Assembly: GCA_965224215.1 (NCBI GenBank)
Contig: CBDCYS010000051.1
Span: 124,001-188,000, forward strand
From: CBDCYS01 sp965224215
GTDB taxonomy: Bacteria > Acidobacteriota > Terriglobia > Bryobacterales > UBA6623
DNA: 64,000 bases
Reading direction: 5' to 3'
Under the pieces are notes generated by a model that saw only the letters and a program-made list of their open reading frames with translations, was not told the origin of the DNA and made no database searches. Made by a program: the position numbers and the translations under genes. Below are positions 8,788 to 17,043 of the stretch, one piece after another. The first letter of the stretch is position 1. Each line of letters starts with the position of its first letter.

Positions 8788-9765
8788 TTGGGCCCTGATC
8801 GATATCAGCACTGCGCGTTGATCTACAATCCCACCTCGGGCCGGCGGCAGATCCTCCGCGAGAAAAGAGTCGAGTGGGCGCGGGAAATCCTTCAACAGTG
8901 GATCCCGCGTGTGGAGAAGATGGCCACCGAGTCCAAGGGCGACGCAGTTCGTCTGACCCGGGAGGCCATTGCCCGCGGCTGCGACCTGATCGCTGCTTGC
9001 GGCGGCGACGGCACTCTCAATGAGGTTGTCGACGGTATCGGCGACTCTGGCGTCACGTTGTTTCCCTTGCCCGCAGGCACCGCGAACCTGCTGGCCGAGC
9101 AGGCGGGGATTCCCATGGAGCCGGATAAAGCGGCGGCGTTGTTTCCGGAAGCGGCTGCCTACGAAGTGCCCCTGGGAATCGTCCGCTGCGAGAATCCCGA
9201 GCCTTCCGAGCGCTTGTTTCTGCTGCTGTGCGGTGTGGGCGTTGACGCCAGCATCGTCTACAATCTCGACACCAAGCTCAAGGCCTATCTTGGACAGGGC
9301 GCCTACTGGTTGGGATCTCTCGATCATCTGCACCGCAAGCTCGAGCCGTTTCGTATTTGCGTCAACGGTGAATCCCATGAATGCACGTTCGCCCTGTTGA
9401 GCAAGAGTCGTGTCTATGGGGGGCATCTGGCCATCACTCCCAACGCCCATCCTTTCCGGAGTGAGTTTGAGGTCGCCATTTTTCACGGACTGTCGCCGCT
9501 GCGCTATGTGAGCTATCTGGCGCAACTCGCTGCCGGCAAACTCGATCAGCTGGCTGACGTCACGTTCCATCGAACCACACGGGCTGAGTTCTTCCCGCTG
9601 GACTCCGACCGGGTCTACGTTGAAGTCGACGGCGAATTAGCCGGACGGCTCCCCGCCACTGTCGAGATAGCGTCCCACGGAGTCAAAGTTCTCCTGCCGA
9701 CGCGCTATGCCGATCAGTATGCGACTCCGCTTATCGAGGATGCTCTTTCCACGGCGGCTTCGTAG
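8788..9765 (+). CDS. Diacylglycerol/lipid kinase family protein
   Basis: A 325-residue protein starting at TTG 8788; no ATG lies before the conserved ALIYNPTSGRRQ, so TTG is the most likely start. Family hallmarks are the nucleotide-binding CGGDGTLNEVVDGI, then LFPLPAGTANLLAEQ and the C-terminal VYVEVDGELAGRLPATVEI. Members (DagK/YegS/sphingosine-kinase fold) phosphorylate lipid alcohols with ATP at the membrane. The catalytic GGDGT motif is complete. Its start lies 19 bp from the divergent ligA start, so both promoters must overlap coding sequence. The next gene follows by 30 bp on the same strand. Confidence 0.9.
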   Translation: MGPDRYQHCALIYNPTSGRRQILREKRVEWAREILQQWIPRVEKMATESKGDAVRLTREAIARGCDLIAACGGDGTLNEVVDGIGDSGVTLFPLPAGTANLLAEQAGIPMEPDKAAALFPEAAAYEVPLGIVRCENPEPSERLFLLLCGVGVDASIVYNLDTKLKAYLGQGAYWLGSLDHLHRKLEPFRICVNGESHECTFALLSKSRVYGGHLAITPNAHPFRSEFEVAIFHGLSPLRYVSYLAQLAAGKLDQLADVTFHRTTRAEFFPLDSDRVYVEVDGELAGRLPATVEIASHGVKVLLPTRYADQYATPLIEDALSTAAS

Positions 9766-9795
9766 CCCGGCGTAAACCGGTGTCCGCTCCAGACG

Positions 9796-10791
9796 ATGGA
9801 TCCGCTGACCCACACCGCCACTGGCGTCCTTTTGGCACGAGCCGGGCTGGACCGTTTCACGCCGCGCGCCACTCTCATTTGCGTCGTAGCGGCGAATATT
9901 CCAGATATCGATATCGTCACCGCAAGCTCGTCGATCAACCATCTGAACTACCACCGGCACCTGACCCACGGATTGGTTGCCGTCCCGTTTATGGGGGCGC
10001 TGGCGGTGTTGCTTGCAGAGGCCCTGGCTCGTCTCTTCCGGCAAAGGAGCGAGCCGCTGCCGTGGCTGCGCGCCTGGGCTGTGGCGACGCTGGTGACGCT
10101 GTCGCACTCGCTGCTGGATCTGATGAATGCCTACGGTATCCGCCTGGCGCTTCCCTTTTCCGGCACATGGCAGAGCCTCGACATCCTTTTCGTGATCGAG
10201 CCAATCATCTGGCTCATCTTGTCGATTGCCATCGTCGTACCCATGCTGCTCGGTTTGCTGCACGGCGAGATCGGCGACCAACCGCCACGCCGGGACCGCT
10301 GCGCTTGGGCGGGACTGGCGCTGGTTCTCGTCTTCATAGGATTCAAGGGCGTGCTTCATGCGTGGGCTGTTGACACTCTCGACGCGCATCTCTACGACGG
10401 CGCGCCCGCTGTTCGAGTGGCGGCGTTTCCGATGCCGTTCAACCCTTTCACCTGGCTCGCTTATGTGGAAACCGAGCGCTCCCACTATTTCTCAACGCTC
10501 AACCTGAGCGAAGACTACGATCCCTCCCGCGCCAAGCGGTATTACAAACCCGAGCCCAGCCCGGTTTTGGAAGCCGCGTATTCCAGCAGCTTGGCCCGCG
10601 ACTATCGAGACTTCGCCCACTATGCATTCACGAAAGTGGAAGTGACGCCGGGCGGTCACCTGGTCCATATGGCTGACTTTCGTTTTCCGAGTGGAGATGG
10701 TTTCGGCTTTCAGTGCCGTATCCAACTCGACGAATTGAACCGCGTCGTTCGGGAGCATTTCAGCTACGGCATTCAGAGCTCCGAACGCTAA
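9796..10791 (+). CDS. YdjM-type metal-dependent hydrolase, inner-membrane protein
   Basis: A 331-residue membrane protein. The N-terminus MDPLTHTATGVLL, the IPDIDI motif and YHRHLTHGLV are the metal-ligand motifs of the YdjM/LexA-binding membrane family (also annotated as metal-dependent hydrolase). Hydrophobic segments lie at about 45-65, 85-110, 120-150 and 165-185, followed by a soluble C-terminal domain of about 140 residues. It begins 30 bp after the lipid-kinase-like gene, so an operon is likely. Hydrolase activity in this family is inferred rather than broadly shown. Confidence 0.85.
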   Translation: MDPLTHTATGVLLARAGLDRFTPRATLICVVAANIPDIDIVTASSSINHLNYHRHLTHGLVAVPFMGALAVLLAEALARLFRQRSEPLPWLRAWAVATLVTLSHSLLDLMNAYGIRLALPFSGTWQSLDILFVIEPIIWLILSIAIVVPMLLGLLHGEIGDQPPRRDRCAWAGLALVLVFIGFKGVLHAWAVDTLDAHLYDGAPAVRVAAFPMPFNPFTWLAYVETERSHYFSTLNLSEDYDPSRAKRYYKPEPSPVLEAAYSSSLARDYRDFAHYAFTKVEVTPGGHLVHMADFRFPSGDGFGFQCRIQLDELNRVVREHFSYGIQSSER

Positions 10792-10911
10792 TGAGTGGGT
10801 CTTCTGGAATCTGCCCCTGCGCGTAGGTTTTGCCGCTTCGCGTAGGTTCTGCCGCCTAGGGCAGAAGTTGTTCCCCGGCGGGCGCGGCGCAAGGTTGCCT
10901 GTCGCTGCCGA

Positions 10912-12120
10912 GTGATAATGTCCTAAACGTGCCAAGTAGAAATGTCCTATTGACAAGGTCAGCCTGGAGGGGTGAGCAAGCAAGGACAACTACTACTGAC
11001 ACAACGAGAGCGCGACCGGCTGGTGGCGCTGCGCAAAGCAGACAAAAAACTCATCACGCAAAAGCAGGCCGCCCAGCAGACGGGCCTCAGCGAACGGCAT
11101 CTGAGGCGGCTGCTGGCGAAGCTTCGCAGCGAAGGCGACCAGGCCGTGGTCCATGCCGCGCGGGGCCGCGCGTCCAACCGCAAGCTCAGCGCCAAGGCGG
11201 AAAAACAAGCCGTGGCAATCCTCTCCCAACCCGTCTACGCCGGCTTTGGCCCGACTCTGGCGGCGGAGTATCTCGAGCAGCGCCACGGCGTCCAAGTCGG
11301 CCGCGAAACGCTGCGCCGTTGGATGGCCGCCGCGGGCCTGTGGAAGCCCCGCCGCCGCAAGTCAGGACGCCCGCATCCGTGGCGGCCCCGCCGCAGTTGC
11401 CGCGGCGAGCTGGTGCAATGGGACACCTCCGAGCACGACTGGCTGGAGGGACGCGGGGAGAAGCTGTACCTGATCGGCATGATCGACGACGCCAGCAGCG
11501 AGTTGCTGGCGCGCTTCGTCCGGCACGACTCGGGCGAAGAGAATCGCCGTTTGCTGAAGACGTATCTGGAACAAAACGGCCGACCCGTAGCCTTCTACAC
11601 CGACCGCGCCAGCCTGTTTGTCAACACGCCCAAAAACAGCGCCGGCGAGGATCCCAAGCTCTTGCCTCCCACGCAGATCGGGCGGGCGCTCCAGGAGCTG
11701 GACATCGAATCGATCACGGCCTATTCGCCGCAGGCCAAAGGCCGCGTCGAGCGCAGCTTTGGCACCGCCCAGGACCGCCTGGTGAAGGGTCTGCGGGTGG
11801 CCGGGGCCACGACGATCGAACAGGCCAACGCCTACCTGGAAAGCGAGTTTCTGCCCTGGTGGAACGCCACGTTGCGGGTGCAGCCGGCTCACCCCGACGA
11901 GGCGCATCGCGAGCTAGGTCCCGAGCACGATCTGGACTCGGCGCTGAGCCACGTCGAGACGCGGCGGGTCGCCAACGACTACACGATTCGCTTCCGGGGA
12001 AAGAGCTATCAAATCGACCGCAAGGCGATTGTGCCGGGTCTGCGAAACAGCCGAGTGCGGGTGGAGAGTGTGTCCAGTCAAGGCTGGCATGTTCAGTGGG
12101 AGACAGTCCCACCGGGGTAA
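10912..12120 (+). mobile_element. ISNCY-type insertion sequence, right end lost
   Basis: The left end shows two related blocks, ATAATGTCCTAAACG near 10914 and AGAAATGTCCTATTG near 10940, followed at 10972 by the transposase. No matching GGACAT-containing right terminus is found after the transposase stop; group II intron-like sequence begins instead. The element therefore looks truncated on the right. The left boundary is approximate. Confidence 0.6.
10972..12120 (+). CDS. ISNCY-family DDE transposase
   Basis: A 382-residue transposase with a GTG start preceded by GGAGGG. It has an N-terminal helix-turn-helix (KKLITQKQAAQQTGLSERHL), then a DDE core: WDTSEHDWLEGRG (first Asp), FYTDRASLF (second Asp) and AKGRVERSFGTAQDRL (Glu). 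The fold is that of an rve integrase core and is typical of ISNCY/IS481-like elements. The C-terminus runs to HVQWETVPPG, near where the right end of the element is missing, so the last residues may be foreign. Catalytic residues look intact, but mobility is doubtful without the right terminus. Confidence 0.85.
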   Translation: MSKQGQLLLTQRERDRLVALRKADKKLITQKQAAQQTGLSERHLRRLLAKLRSEGDQAVVHAARGRASNRKLSAKAEKQAVAILSQPVYAGFGPTLAAEYLEQRHGVQVGRETLRRWMAAAGLWKPRRRKSGRPHPWRPRRSCRGELVQWDTSEHDWLEGRGEKLYLIGMIDDASSELLARFVRHDSGEENRRLLKTYLEQNGRPVAFYTDRASLFVNTPKNSAGEDPKLLPPTQIGRALQELDIESITAYSPQAKGRVERSFGTAQDRLVKGLRVAGATTIEQANAYLESEFLPWWNATLRVQPAHPDEAHRELGPEHDLDSALSHVETRRVANDYTIRFRGKSYQIDRKAIVPGLRNSRVRVESVSSQGWHVQWETVPPG

Positions 12121-12664
12121 AAGTCAGAGCCCCGTAGCTTGGGTTGCATCCGTGTGGAGGAAACGAAGCCGATGAAGCCAACTGACAAAGCCATCCTTGG
12201 GATGGTGAGCAAGTCACCGGGCCGTAACAAAAGTGAACCCATAGGTGGCCTCGAAAAGCTAAAACCCCGGAGGCCGAACCCTCTTTCCACGGGTGAAGGC
12301 AGCATGGCCTGGCGCAGACTGACTGCAGCGCCAGTTCACTCCGGCGGGGTGCTAGGGACAGCACGGTGACAAGGGCATGCTAAGCAACTGGAGAAGCCCT
12401 CCTCGTCCCGTCGAGAAATTGGCGGAGCAGGGAAGCCGTATAACTGGCGAAAACCAGGAAATCGGTGGAAGGCGAGAGGATGGCGGCTAGGTTCGTAGTA
12501 GTGAGGAAGCGGGGTAACGCCCGTGGAGCGAAGGAGCCTTGCTGCACATGAAGTCTTGGTCAACACAGTGAGGCAGGGGCGAAATGATAAAAGCGTCCGG
12601 TAGTCTGCAGGATCTGAGACGAAGACTATACGGCAAGGGGAAGGCTGAACGGACTTGGCGCTAA
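12121..12664 (+). mobile_element. Decayed group II intron, 5' ribozyme part
   Basis: Purine-rich structured sequence without long reading frames. The stretch near 12220 (GGCCGTAACAAAAGTGAACC) resembles domain I of bacterial group II introns. The downstream arrangement (GCGAAAACCAGGAAATCGG and GGAAGCGGGGTAACGCCCG) has the same look. It ends with the start of an intron reverse transcriptase (12584). I could not find a domain V hairpin, so the 3' half is deleted or scrambled. The exact 5' end is not determined; it lies close to the stop of the ISNCY transposase, suggesting the intron entered that element. Confidence 0.55.
12584..12664 (+). pseudogene. Group II intron reverse transcriptase, N-terminal stub
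   Basis: The 26-codon frame MIKASGSLQDLRRRLYGKGK, continuing AERTWR, matches the N-terminus I recall for LtrA-like reverse transcriptases (SLQDLRRRIYVKAKAEPTWR followed by FWGLYVHVCK). Here a TAA follows TWR directly and no downstream reverse-transcriptase motifs (YADD) appear in any frame nearby. The enzyme is therefore deleted after its first 26 residues. This stub supports the intron call. Confidence 0.65.
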
Positions 12665-12930
12665 CCCAAGGCCTCGGTCGGAAGCGGTGGAGTAGTCAAT
12701 GGCGAGAGCAGACACCTGGATTCGGGTGACGGCTTCCGAGCTGTCGTCGAAAGCAACTCCGATCGGATAGGTCTCATAAACCTTGTCGTGAAGTGTGCAG
12801 GAGCGCGTAGTGAAGGAAATCTTCATGCTGCGTGCGAGGTGGCGGGAGCTGGAAACGGAGCCACGGACACGGTTAACCGGGCACGAAGGGGGAAACCCCG
12901 GATACAGCCAAGCCAGGTCCTGACGGGCCA
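12665..12930. other. Unassigned structured sequence between intron stub and peptide gene
   Basis: No gene is supported here. The sequence keeps the purine-rich, hairpin-rich look of intron RNA but I cannot assign domain V or VI. At about 12930 it meets the distal end of the small peptide gene on the minus strand. Confidence 0.4.
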
Positions 12931-13061
12931 CCGCGCCAGTTCCCGACCCTACGGAATGTCGCTTTCGTGAGCCCGCCGGCAGCCTGTTCCAGTTGTGTGT
13001 CCGAAAGTTCGGCGGTATCTGGGGAGTCTACGGCTTCGTCGTTGTGTGCATCATCAGACAT
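12873..13061 (-). CDS. Gly-Gly-leader peptide 1 (RiPP/bacteriocin-precursor-like), 3' end probably replaced
   Basis: A 62-codon gene with a strong ribosome-binding site (GAGGAGAAACC just before the ATG). The N-terminus ends in ELSDTQLEQAAGG, the classic double-glycine bacteriocin leader pattern that guides export and cleavage by peptidase-containing ABC transporters. The next residues LTKATF match LAEATL of the paralogue at 13347. Beyond about GNW the sequence runs into intron-like DNA (RGGPSGPGLAVSGVSPFVPG), so the natural core is probably truncated. No modification enzyme or transporter is visible nearby. Confidence 0.6.
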   Translation of the reverse strand: MSDDAHNDEAVDSPDTAELSDTQLEQAAGGLTKATFRRVGNWRGGPSGPGLAVSGVSPFVPG

Positions 13062-13346
13062 GTGGTTTCTCCTCTGTCAGTTAGTAAGTAAACGTCTGCT
13101 CGATTTCCTAGATGGGTTTGTCAAGGTCCGCGGGACGGCCGGCCCCGAGGACCTTGTTGTCGTGACCGGATCGATCGCCTTAGTCGGAGAGGCCAGAGTG
13201 CTCTTGCTCCGCGCGGCGCGCCAAAAAACAATAGCGATTGCGAAATGCCTTCCACAGGCTCACGCCAGCGGCGCCAAGTGGCTCGGCGACTACGATGCTC
13301 ATCTCACCAGGCCGAAAGCGCGGCGCGGGCAGACGATCCTAGAGCG

Positions 13347-13541
13347 CTACCACTCGATGTCCGGGATCTTTGTCGGATCCTTGGACTCGTCAACCTCGGG
13401 CAAACCTTCCATGCTTTCTAGCTTGCCGCCCCCGCCACCTGGGAGGGTCGCCTCCGCTAGCCCACCGGCAGCCTGCTCCAACTGCTCATCCGAGAGCTCG
13501 CCGTCTCCCATCGCGCTATTCTTGCTCAGTTCATCAGACAT
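13347..13541 (-). CDS. Gly-Gly-leader peptide 2 (RiPP/bacteriocin-precursor-like)
   Basis: A 64-residue peptide. The leader MSDELSKNSAMGDGELSDEQ ends in LEQAAGG. The following 37-residue part is acidic, has a GGGGG run, no Cys and a C-terminal IPDIEW. The upstream sequence AGAGGAGAAACCAAC before the ATG is almost the same as in the paralogue at 12873, so leaders and translation signals were duplicated together. The absence of Cys argues against lanthionine chemistry; an unmodified secreted peptide or another RiPP class is possible. Precursor status is inferred from the leader only. Confidence 0.6.
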   Translation of the reverse strand: MSDELSKNSAMGDGELSDEQLEQAAGGLAEATLPGGGGGKLESMEGLPEVDESKDPTKIPDIEW

Positions 13542-13570
13542 GTTGGTTTCTCCTCTTTCCGTTCATTAGG

Positions 13571-13688
13571 CCGGGCCTGCCGAGCTGTACATGTCGGCCT
13601 GCCCGGGTCGTCGGCCATGAACATAGCATGTGCAATGCCAAATAAGACCTTACACGAGAAAACCTTTCGAATCAACAACTGAGTTGTT
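13571..13688. promoter_or_regulatory. Palindromes upstream of peptide 2
   Basis: An imperfect inverted repeat (CCGGGC at about 13571 with GCCCGG at about 13601) lies in the leader of peptide 2. A near-perfect one, AACAACT-G-AGTTGTT, lies at 13674-13688. Either could be an operator or attenuator. The rest of 13689-14013 shows no gene. Confidence 0.3.
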
Positions 13689-14013
13689 TGTGGCCACACT
13701 CGTCGCTGTTGCCATGGATGTAAACTCTCCCGACAAAGTCAACATGATGGACACGATTGTTGGGCGGAGTTAGCCTCCAACGTGTTGATTCGCGATCCCG
13801 CTCACTGACAAGCGGCCGGACCATGTTGCTGCTCAAGCTGACTACCAGGAAGAGGCTGATGGGTTCGAGCCCAACTGAGTGAAACAACCGCTTGCTTACG
13901 CGCGCGGCTCCGGGACGGAGCGCTGCCCTGGCAAGCCGCAGCCTGCAGCTATTGCGGGCTAATCGCTCCCCCCAAAAAAGCCGATCAGTCCATCGAGGTC
14001 TCATCACGCCTCG

Positions 14014-15057
14014 ATGGCTACTCAATCACCCAGTACGGTCCTGGTCGTCGATGACGACGAGGGCATCCGCGACTACCTCGCCGAGGTCCTGCGGTTCGAG
14101 GGCTAAGAGTGCCGCTGCTTTAGCGAGAGTCTCTCGGCGCTGGCCTATCTCGCGGAACGGAACCGGCGGGCCGATCTGGTGCTGGCTGACATCCGCATGC
14201 CGGGCATGAACGGCATTGGCCTACTCAGGGAAGTAAAATCGCGCCAACCTGACCTGCCCGTCATCCTGGTCTCGGGACTCTACGAACTTGCCCTGGCCCT
14301 TGATGCCCTCGAAGCCGGCGCGGACGACTACCTCAAGAAGCCGGTCAAGCCGAGCGACGTGGTCACACTTGTCGGCAAATATCTGCAAAAAGACGCGCGG
14401 CGCCATGAGGAAGAATTCCGGGAGGCTCTTCGCCTGTTTCTCGACTCGCGGATAGGGAACCGCGAGTCGACCGAATCCCTCGCCGAAGTCTTTCGCATGC
14501 TGGGGTTCCGGCGCTACGAAACGTTTCAGCATTCCAAGCGCGTCGCGGCCTACTCTCAGCTATTCGGCGGACACTGCGGGCTGACCGCCACGGAGTTGGA
14601 TCACCTCGAGCTGGGGGCATTGCTGCACGACATCGGCAAGATCGGAATCCCCCGCAACGTGCTGCTCAAGCCAGAGTCTCTGAACGAGGAAGAGTGGCGC
14701 GTGATGAAGGCTCATCCACAGATCGGATACGGCCTGCTCTCCGAATTCCCGGCCTTTCAAGAGGAGGCCCGCATCGTGTTGTCCCATCATGAGCGCTTCG
14801 ATGGCAAGGGCTATCCCCGAGGCAAGTCTGGGAAGGAAATTCCGGTGGGGGCACGCATCTTCAGCATAGTGGACACGCTGGACGCCATCACGTCGGACCG
14901 CCCTTACCGCGCGGCACAGTCATTCTCGAAAGCCCAACAGGAAATCGAGAAGATGAGCGGCAGTCAATTTGATCCGCTGCTGGTGGATGTCTTCGCGCGA
15001 ATCCCGATAGGGGAACTGCGGGAAATCCAGCTACGTTATCCGGACGAAGTTTCCTAG
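14014..15057 (+). pseudogene. Response regulator with HD-GYP output domain, nonsense codon 31
   Basis: From the ATG at 14014 the frame gives STVLVVDDDEGIRDYLAEVL, then FEG, TAA (14104-14106), and continues in the same frame with ECRCFSESL to 15057. A normal copy would have one Tyr-like codon there. The receiver domain has phosphoacceptor Asp in LVLADIRMPGMNG. The C-terminal half is a full HD-GYP cyclic-di-GMP phosphodiesterase domain (HDIGKIGIP, SHHERFDGKGYP, VARIFSIVDTLDAI-like). An internal ATG at 14179 could restart translation but would lose the first part of the receiver. It is a recent pseudogene or a point error. Confidence 0.85.
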
Positions 15058-15155
15058 TTATTCCGAGACCATCAAGCCGCTCGCGGGCTGCGATCCGGCC
15101 CCCTTTGCTATCATTACCTTGGATACGGTCGCCTCGGTCGGCCTAGAGAGTTGCC

Positions 15156-16061
15156 ATGAAAGCCGGACGTTACCATCGAACAGCGTTTGCCGCGGTCGTT
15201 TGTGTATTGCTCTGCCTGGCCGGTTCCACCTCGGGCGCGGACACTCCCAGCGGCAAGCTCAGCCCCGTCAAGCTCAACCAAAAAGATCAGCTCGAGTATG
15301 TCTGGATGCCTCCTGGAACGTTCCGGATGGGCTGTACTCCTCATGATGCCGACTGCGACGCCATCGAGGAACCCAGTCACCGGGTCAGGATCACGCAAGG
15401 ATACTGGATGGGCCGTCACGAGGTGACGATCCGAGCGTTCAAGAAGTTCGCGAAAGCGACCCGGCGCCAGATGCCTCCTCCACCGAACGTCACCCCGTTT
15501 GCCGAACTCTCAGGGAAAGGTAAAATCAAACTCGGCGCCAGGAACATCGCCCATGTTTTTGATTCCGGGCCCGGAAAGAAGGAAGATCGTCCCATCGTTG
15601 CGGCGACGTTCGAGGAGGCGGAGGCCTACTGCAAATTTGCCGGCGGCCGGCTACCCACCGAGGCGGAGTGGGAGTACGCGGCTCGCGGCGGCAAGGGGGA
15701 CCGCCGCTACCCTTGGGGTGACGAGATCAGCCACGACGACGCCAACTACGGAAACGCGGCGGGACGAGACCGGTGGCGTTACACGGGGCCGGTGAAAAGT
15801 TTCGATGCCCACGGATTTGGCCTTTTCGATATGGCCGGCAACGTCTGGGAATGGTGCTCGGATTGGGTTGACGGCAACTACTATCTGAACACGCCCGAGG
15901 ACGACCCCCAAGGTCCAACCAACGGAGTAGGCAAGTCGATTCGCGGTGGCTCTTGGGGATTCGGACCACGCTACCTGCGCGTGTCGACTCGGGCGATGGC
16001 TGATCCAGCTAGCCGCGGAGATGGAGTCGGCTTCCGCTGTGTGATTCCCGAGATGGAATGA
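15156..16061 (+). CDS. Exported formylglycine-generating-enzyme-like (SUMF1/EgtB-fold) protein
   Basis: A 301-residue protein with a signal peptide ending near STSGA. The FGE fold is shown by EYVWMPPGTFRMGCTP, GRLPTEAEWEYAARGG, FDMAGNVWEWCSDWV and SIRGGSWGFGPRYLRV. Members convert Cys to formylglycine in sulfatases or do other oxidations. The catalytic Cys pair expected after RGGS in true sulfatase activators is absent here, so a non-canonical or binding role is more likely. An insertion (residues about 105-145) precedes RPIVAATFEEAEAYC. It follows the broken HD-GYP gene by about 100 bp. Confidence 0.88.
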   Translation: MKAGRYHRTAFAAVVCVLLCLAGSTSGADTPSGKLSPVKLNQKDQLEYVWMPPGTFRMGCTPHDADCDAIEEPSHRVRITQGYWMGRHEVTIRAFKKFAKATRRQMPPPPNVTPFAELSGKGKIKLGARNIAHVFDSGPGKKEDRPIVAATFEEAEAYCKFAGGRLPTEAEWEYAARGGKGDRRYPWGDEISHDDANYGNAAGRDRWRYTGPVKSFDAHGFGLFDMAGNVWEWCSDWVDGNYYLNTPEDDPQGPTNGVGKSIRGGSWGFGPRYLRVSTRAMADPASRGDGVGFRCVIPEME

Positions 16062-16144
16062 TGATCGTTTAGTTCAATCACCAGGTCTAAACCCACCGCC
16101 TTTCAGGCGGTCAGCTTCAAGCAGTTCTGGATGAGAATGGGGGG

Positions 16145-16588
16145 ATGGAAGAATATCGGCGAGGAGCGCATTCGGTCTACGACATCAAATATCACCTCAG
16201 ATGGATCACGAAGTACCGCTACAAGGTGTTACGGGGCAGGGTGGCAGAGCGGGTGCGGGATCTGATCCGGCAGAGCTGTGAAGCGAGGGGAGTGGCGGTG
16301 ATCCGGGGTGCGGTGTCGCCGGATCATGTGCACATGTTGGTGACGGCTCCGCCGCAACTAGCGCCGTCGAAGCTGGTGCAGTACCTGAAGGGGCGGTCGT
16401 CGCGGCGATTACAGGACGAGTTTGGAGAGTTGCGGAAACGGTATTGGGGCCAACATCTGTGGGCACGCGGCTACTTTTGTGCGACGGTGGGCGCGGTAGA
16501 TGAAGAAACGATCAAGAGATACATTGAGAGCCAGAAATGGGATGAGGACGGGGAAGGATTCAAGATTACAGCGCCCACCAAGCCTTGA
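16145..16588 (+). CDS. tnpA: IS200/IS605 TnpA, HUH-type Y1 transposase
   Basis: A 147-residue single-domain transposase of usual length. It carries the HUH motif in SPDHVHMLVTAPP and the catalytic Tyr in DEETIKRYIESQ. These are the metal-binding His pair and the nucleophile that forms a covalent bond to single-stranded DNA. The N-terminus HSVYDIKYHLRWITKYRYKV is characteristic. Frame and active site are intact, so the element may be active. Hairpins on both sides support this reading. Confidence 0.95.
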   Translation: MEEYRRGAHSVYDIKYHLRWITKYRYKVLRGRVAERVRDLIRQSCEARGVAVIRGAVSPDHVHMLVTAPPQLAPSKLVQYLKGRSSRRLQDEFGELRKRYWGQHLWARGYFCATVGAVDEETIKRYIESQKWDEDGEGFKITAPTKP

Positions 16589-16589
16589 G

Positions 16590-16726
16590 CCGGCTGTGAG
16601 CCGGACAGCTTCAGGCGGCTTGAGCCGCAACCCCGACTTTCAGTCGAAACGTAACCCACCGCCTTTCAGGCGGTGGATGTTTAGTTTCAATCGCCAGTTC
16701 TAAGCTCGACTGCCTTTCAGGCGGTC
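16590..16726. repeat. Array of five hairpins with different stems and similar loops
   Basis: Downstream of tnpA: CCGGCT-GTG-AGCCGG (16590-16604), GCGGC-TTGA-GCCGC (16615-16628), CGACT-TTC-AGTCG (16634-16646), CCACCGCCT-TTC-AGGCGGTGG (16656-16676) and GACTGCCT-TTC-AGGCGGTC (16708-16726). The stems differ but keep base pairing, and the centre is mostly CT-TTC-AG. This is like REP/transposon-end hairpins bound by Y1 transposases. Confidence 0.7.
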
Positions 16727-16735
16727 GGCTTCGAG

Positions 16736-17043
16736 CGAGTGTTCGGAACAGAGCCGCACCCGCAAGGGTGCGGTCCAGTCTGGCAGTGACCCCATGCCGA
16801 TGGCGGCCCCGATGCCCTGACTACCCTGGACGAACCCCGGACGGGACGTAGGAGCAAAGCGGCCCGTTCGTCTCCGCACAGAGCGATGTGCGGCGGGCGT
16901 TCCACTATGCTCGAAACAAGACCACCGCCATGCAAGAAAACCTGTCCGCGGAACTGCTAAGTAAACAGATTGAGACTAGGCCGCAGCCTCCACAGGTTGA
17001 AAGTTTGGTTGCGCGCACCGGAGGCGCCGGACCTCCCTATCGC
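16736..17043. other. Gene-free stretch with a strong hairpin
   Basis: No gene is supported. CCGCACCC-GCAA-GGGTGCGG at about 16754-16773 is a strong stem with a GNRA tetraloop. The GC-rich sequence to about 16910 looks structured but I cannot match it to an RNA family. Confidence 0.4.

Larger units (their letters stand above)
16085..16735 (+). mobile_element. IS200/IS605-type element with hairpin ends
   Basis: The tnpA gene is bordered by hairpins: CCGCCT-TTC-AGGCGG at 16096-16110 on the left, and CCACCGCCT-TTC-AGGCGGTGG at 16656-16676 plus GACTGCCT-TTC-AGGCGGTC at 16708-16726 on the right. IS200/IS605 transposases recognise such subterminal hairpins in single-stranded DNA and insert without target duplication. 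Exact ends are therefore approximate. No tnpB is present. Confidence 0.75.

Noticed and set aside
13860..13885. tRNA-like GGTTCGAGCCC motif
   Set aside because: The flanking bases do not form a five-pair T-stem, and no acceptor or anticodon arm is found.
16736..16935. Structured RNA (riboswitch or ribozyme) after the IS200 element
   Set aside because: A strong GCAA-loop hairpin and GC-rich sequence are present, but I could not match any known RNA consensus.
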